From Oscillospiraceae bacterium (GTDB taxonomy: Bacteria; Bacillota_A; Clostridia; Oscillospirales; WRJC01): DNA of 33,880 nucleotides. Position 1 is the stretch's first letter; each line of letters opens with the position of its first letter. Shown here piece by piece: positions 31,663-33,880 of the stretch. A program made the position numbers and the translations under genes. The stretch covers positions 1-33,880 of the forward strand of contig WQXD01000007.1 of NCBI GenBank assembly GCA_009785015.1, given 5' to 3'. The notes under the pieces are model-generated. The model was not told the DNA's origin, did not search any database, and saw only the letters and a list, made by a program, of their open reading frames with translations.

Positions 31663-33126
31663 ATGAAAGAAAAAATACTGCCGGGCTTTGTTGTGCTCGC
31701 TGCGGTTATAGCCCTGACCGCCGCCTTTTTGGGTTCATGTTCAAAAGAAGAAGGCACAAACAACACAAACGCCGCCCCGACGGACGCCGCCGCCGAAGCA
31801 GCCGACGAGGAATATTCGATGGTCGAAGACCGCCAAAAAGTCGCGGACAATATTGAGGACGAGGATATGGGCGGCATCGGCTTCCGGGTGGCCTACAGGG
31901 ACAACCACTACATCAACGAATTGTTCGTCGAGGATGAAAGCGGCGAAAACGTGGAGGACGCCATATACCTCAGAAACAAAAAAATAGAGGAAAGGTTCAA
32001 CATAAATTTTGTGACGGTACCGGTGGTAAGCCCGGAAAAAGAGGCTCTGAAAGCGGTGCGGGCGGGCGACGACGCGCTGGACTTGGTGGTCACGCACATG
32101 ATAGAACTGGCGGGCTCCTCGCTTTCAAACCCCTACCTCGACTGGAATTCGCTGCCCGGGGACATTTTGTCCCGGATATGGTTTTTACAGGACGCAGTAA
32201 AAGAAATGTCCGTCAACAACAAGCTTTTCGTGGTGCCCGGCGAGTACTGCCTGTCAATTCTGTACAACTCCTACTGCATGTATTTCAACAAAACGCTGGT
32301 GCAGAACCACGGGCTCGAAAACCCGTACAGGCTCGTGCTCGAAGGCCTCTGGACGCTGGAAAAATTAAACGAGATCACAAGGGGCCTGTACCAGGACCTC
32401 GACGGCGACGGCAAAAAAAGCACGGGGGATTTTTACGGGCTGGCGACCAACTATTACAGCGCGGCGGTGACTTACACCTATTCTTCCGGAATGAGGATAA
32501 TGCAGAACAATTCGTCCGGCATTCCCGAAAATATAGTTCCCAGTGAAAAAATCTACGCCAATTTCAATAAAGTCTACGATCTGCTCATAAACAACCCGGG
32601 CGCCTTCGCCGGCGACTGGGGTCAGGATTCCACGATATACAGGGAAAACCGCGCGGTTTTCTTGAATGATCTTTTTTCCGCGGCGAAAAGCTTTCGGACA
32701 CTGGAGGACGATTTCGGCATGATCCCCTATCCGAAATTCGACGAGGCGCAGCAGGGCTATTATACGATGTCGGACGGCGGCTCGTCGATGATGGCCATAC
32801 CCAACACGGTAAAAGACCCCGGCAGGATAGGAAAAGTGGTGGGCGCGCTCAACGCGGAGAGCTGGAAAACGGTGGTGCCGCAATATTACGACGTGGCCCT
32901 CAAGATAAAATTCGCGCGCGACGACGAATCCGTGCAGGTGCTCGACATGCTGCTGGACGGGCGCACGTTCGACTTCGGATATATTTACGACAACTGGCAG
33001 GGCTACGCTTTCTATATTCAGGACCTGATCTCCAAAAAAAGCGACGGGATATCGTCATGGTTTGAAAAAAGGGCGGGCTCGGCGGAAAAAAACTTGGACA
33101 AGGTGCTCCTGTCTTTCGAGGATTAG
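31663..33126 (+). CDS. Extracellular solute-binding lipoprotein (SBP 4)
   Basis: 487 residues. Signal peptide and lipobox FLGSC (Cys26), Asn/Ala/Glu-rich linker, then DMGGIGFRV. The EF-hand-type loop DLDGDGKKSTGD is at 245-256 followed by FYG. LSNPYLDW replaces the KPYWD motif of the paralogues, so that site has diverged. DFGMIPYPKFD, PQYYDVALKIK and ARDDESVQVLDML are conserved. ATG follows GGGAGG. It is 42 nt downstream of the glycosidase-like gene and shares its promoter. It converges with the AlgJ-like gene 8 nt away. No permease is present. Confidence 0.88.
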   Translation: MKEKILPGFVVLAAVIALTAAFLGSCSKEEGTNNTNAAPTDAAAEAADEEYSMVEDRQKVADNIEDEDMGGIGFRVAYRDNHYINELFVEDESGENVEDAIYLRNKKIEERFNINFVTVPVVSPEKEALKAVRAGDDALDLVVTHMIELAGSSLSNPYLDWNSLPGDILSRIWFLQDAVKEMSVNNKLFVVPGEYCLSILYNSYCMYFNKTLVQNHGLENPYRLVLEGLWTLEKLNEITRGLYQDLDGDGKKSTGDFYGLATNYYSAAVTYTYSSGMRIMQNNSSGIPENIVPSEKIYANFNKVYDLLINNPGAFAGDWGQDSTIYRENRAVFLNDLFSAAKSFRTLEDDFGMIPYPKFDEAQQGYYTMSDGGSSMMAIPNTVKDPGRIGKVVGALNAESWKTVVPQYYDVALKIKFARDDESVQVLDMLLDGRTFDFGYIYDNWQGYAFYIQDLISKKSDGISSWFEKRAGSAEKNLDKVLLSFED

Positions 33127-33134
33127 GCAAAGCG

Positions 33135-33880
33135 TTATCTCAGTACCCCCGAAAAGCCCCTCGCCTCGCGCTCGACTTTTTCGATTACCAAATAATCCGG
33201 CTTTACCTTCTTTAAGTATTCCATATCTATCCGGAAATCCCACATCGCGTTGATTATGAATGTGCCGGCGGTCTCGGATATGGGGCCGATCATCGCGACG
33301 CTGAACGAATCCCTGTACATCACCACCGTGGGCCTGTCTTTTCCGTCCTCTTTCACCCATACTTCAACTCCCATTCCGGGATCGCCCACGAGCTCTGTCC
33401 GGACCGCTTTGGGATTTTTGAACCTGACCGTGGTGGTCGTCGAAGTATAGGCGTAGCTGTCGAAAAACAGCATATTCGAAACTATATCCCCGCCGTACAT
33501 CGTGGTTTCGGATATGAGAAGCTCCGATTCCGGAATGGGTTTCGCATCGGGGAATTTTTCCCCTATGTATTCAAACAGCTCGCAGTAGCCGTAATACGCG
33601 CCGAGTTCGTTCCAGTGCGTGTCGGACCAAAAATACTGCATAAAGTCGCGTTTTTCCCGTATGAGCCGCTGATACGGGAATATCACCTTGACGTGCGAGG
33701 TCTCAAATGCGCGCACTATCTGCTTTGAGCGCGAATCGTCGCTTTCTTTTTGTTTTACCAAAATTTCGGGCATGTGCTCCGGGTATATCGTGGCGGGGTT
33801 CGGCGCGATAAAAATTATGAGCTCCGTTTTAAGCCCCGCGTCGGTCAGCTTTTTTTGCAGTTTTTCCGCTCCCTTGCGCA
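33135..33880 (-). CDS. AlgJ/AlgX-like SGNH/DHHW acyltransferase-like protein, 5'-truncated
   Basis: 248 residues are visible; the frame is open at the window edge, so the N-terminus is missing. IFIAPNPATIYPEHMPEI, the SDTHWNELGAYYGY motif (Asp-Thr-His-Trp) and VMYRDSFSVAM (candidate Ser-containing GDSF-like block) match the DHHW/AlgJ/AlgX superfamily of polysaccharide O-acetyltransferase partners, usually membrane-bound with an MBOAT protein. An upstream membrane O-acyltransferase would be expected beyond the window. Function in cell-wall or exopolysaccharide acetylation is an inference. It runs convergently to SBP 4. Confidence 0.82.
   Translation of the reverse strand, partial: RKGAEKLQKKLTDAGLKTELIIFIAPNPATIYPEHMPEILVKQKESDDSRSKQIVRAFETSHVKVIFPYQRLIREKRDFMQYFWSDTHWNELGAYYGYCELFEYIGEKFPDAKPIPESELLISETTMYGGDIVSNMLFFDSYAYTSTTTTVRFKNPKAVRTELVGDPGMGVEVWVKEDGKDRPTVVMYRDSFSVAMIGPISETAGTFIINAMWDFRIDMEYLKKVKPDYLVIEKVEREARGFSGVLR

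Overview
The window is moderate-GC chromosomal DNA from a low-diversity-annotated Clostridia-type Bacillota, probably an uncultured gut or other anaerobic, plant-polymer-using lineage. This rests on the gene set: an SLH-domain surface protein, a DUF4364 protein, alpha2-type glycyl-tRNA synthetase, a Clostridia-style PFK with GGNGT/PKTIDND motifs, QueH (the anaerobe-friendly epoxyqueuosine reductase), a small 2[4Fe-4S] ferredoxin, and several lipoprotein sugar-binding proteins. The exact taxon cannot be fixed from the sequence alone.

Layout. (1) 1-1984: 3' part of a secreted Ig-like/SLH surface protein. (2) 1985-2514: non-coding, holding a stem-loop, a ~250 bp MITE-like element with ~48 bp terminal inverted repeats, and a good sigma-A promoter. 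(3) 2515-4023: first of four paralogous solute-binding lipoproteins (SBPs). (4) 4030-21999: an 18 kb run entirely on the minus strand. Read in transcription order it is: UroD-family protein, sugar isomerase, DUF4364, rpe, tagA-like, queH; then ferredoxin with its own promoter and terminator; then trmN6-like, yfbR-like, sugar isomerase, HAD phosphatase, a secreted RCC1-repeat/cysteine-peptidase-like protein, a uxuB-like SDR, prfB, a small membrane protein, glyQS, a second UroD-like protein, a second SBP and pfk. (5) 22000-22178: a divergent promoter region. (6) 22179-28715 (plus): two overlapping MutS-like ATPase genes, then ruvC, ruvA, ruvB and an RlmI-like rRNA methyltransferase. (7) 28721-33126: a carbohydrate island with two SBPs and a TIM-barrel glycoside-hydrolase-like protein around a divergent, palindrome-bearing promoter region. 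(8) 33135-33880: 3' part of an AlgJ/AlgX-like SGNH/DHHW acyltransferase-like gene.

How the genes work together. The carbohydrate theme (four SBPs, UroD-like enzymes, TIM-barrel isomerases, mannonate/fructuronate-type SDR, rpe, pfk, glycosidase-like protein) is interleaved with housekeeping genes for translation, tRNA modification, nucleotide salvage and recombination. No ABC permease or ATPase subunit accompanies any of the four SBPs in this window. All four SBPs carry a 12-residue EF-hand-type calcium loop at the same place in the fold.

The two most unusual parts are (a) the translationally coupled pair of divergent MutS-like ATPases, which lack the mismatch-recognition domain, have Asn in place of the Walker B Asp, and sit directly upstream of ruvCAB, and (b) the secreted protein made of seven exact 48-residue RCC1 repeats, a chitobiase-C-like domain and a region with a plausible Cys-His-Asp/Asn peptidase triad, embedded in a housekeeping operon.
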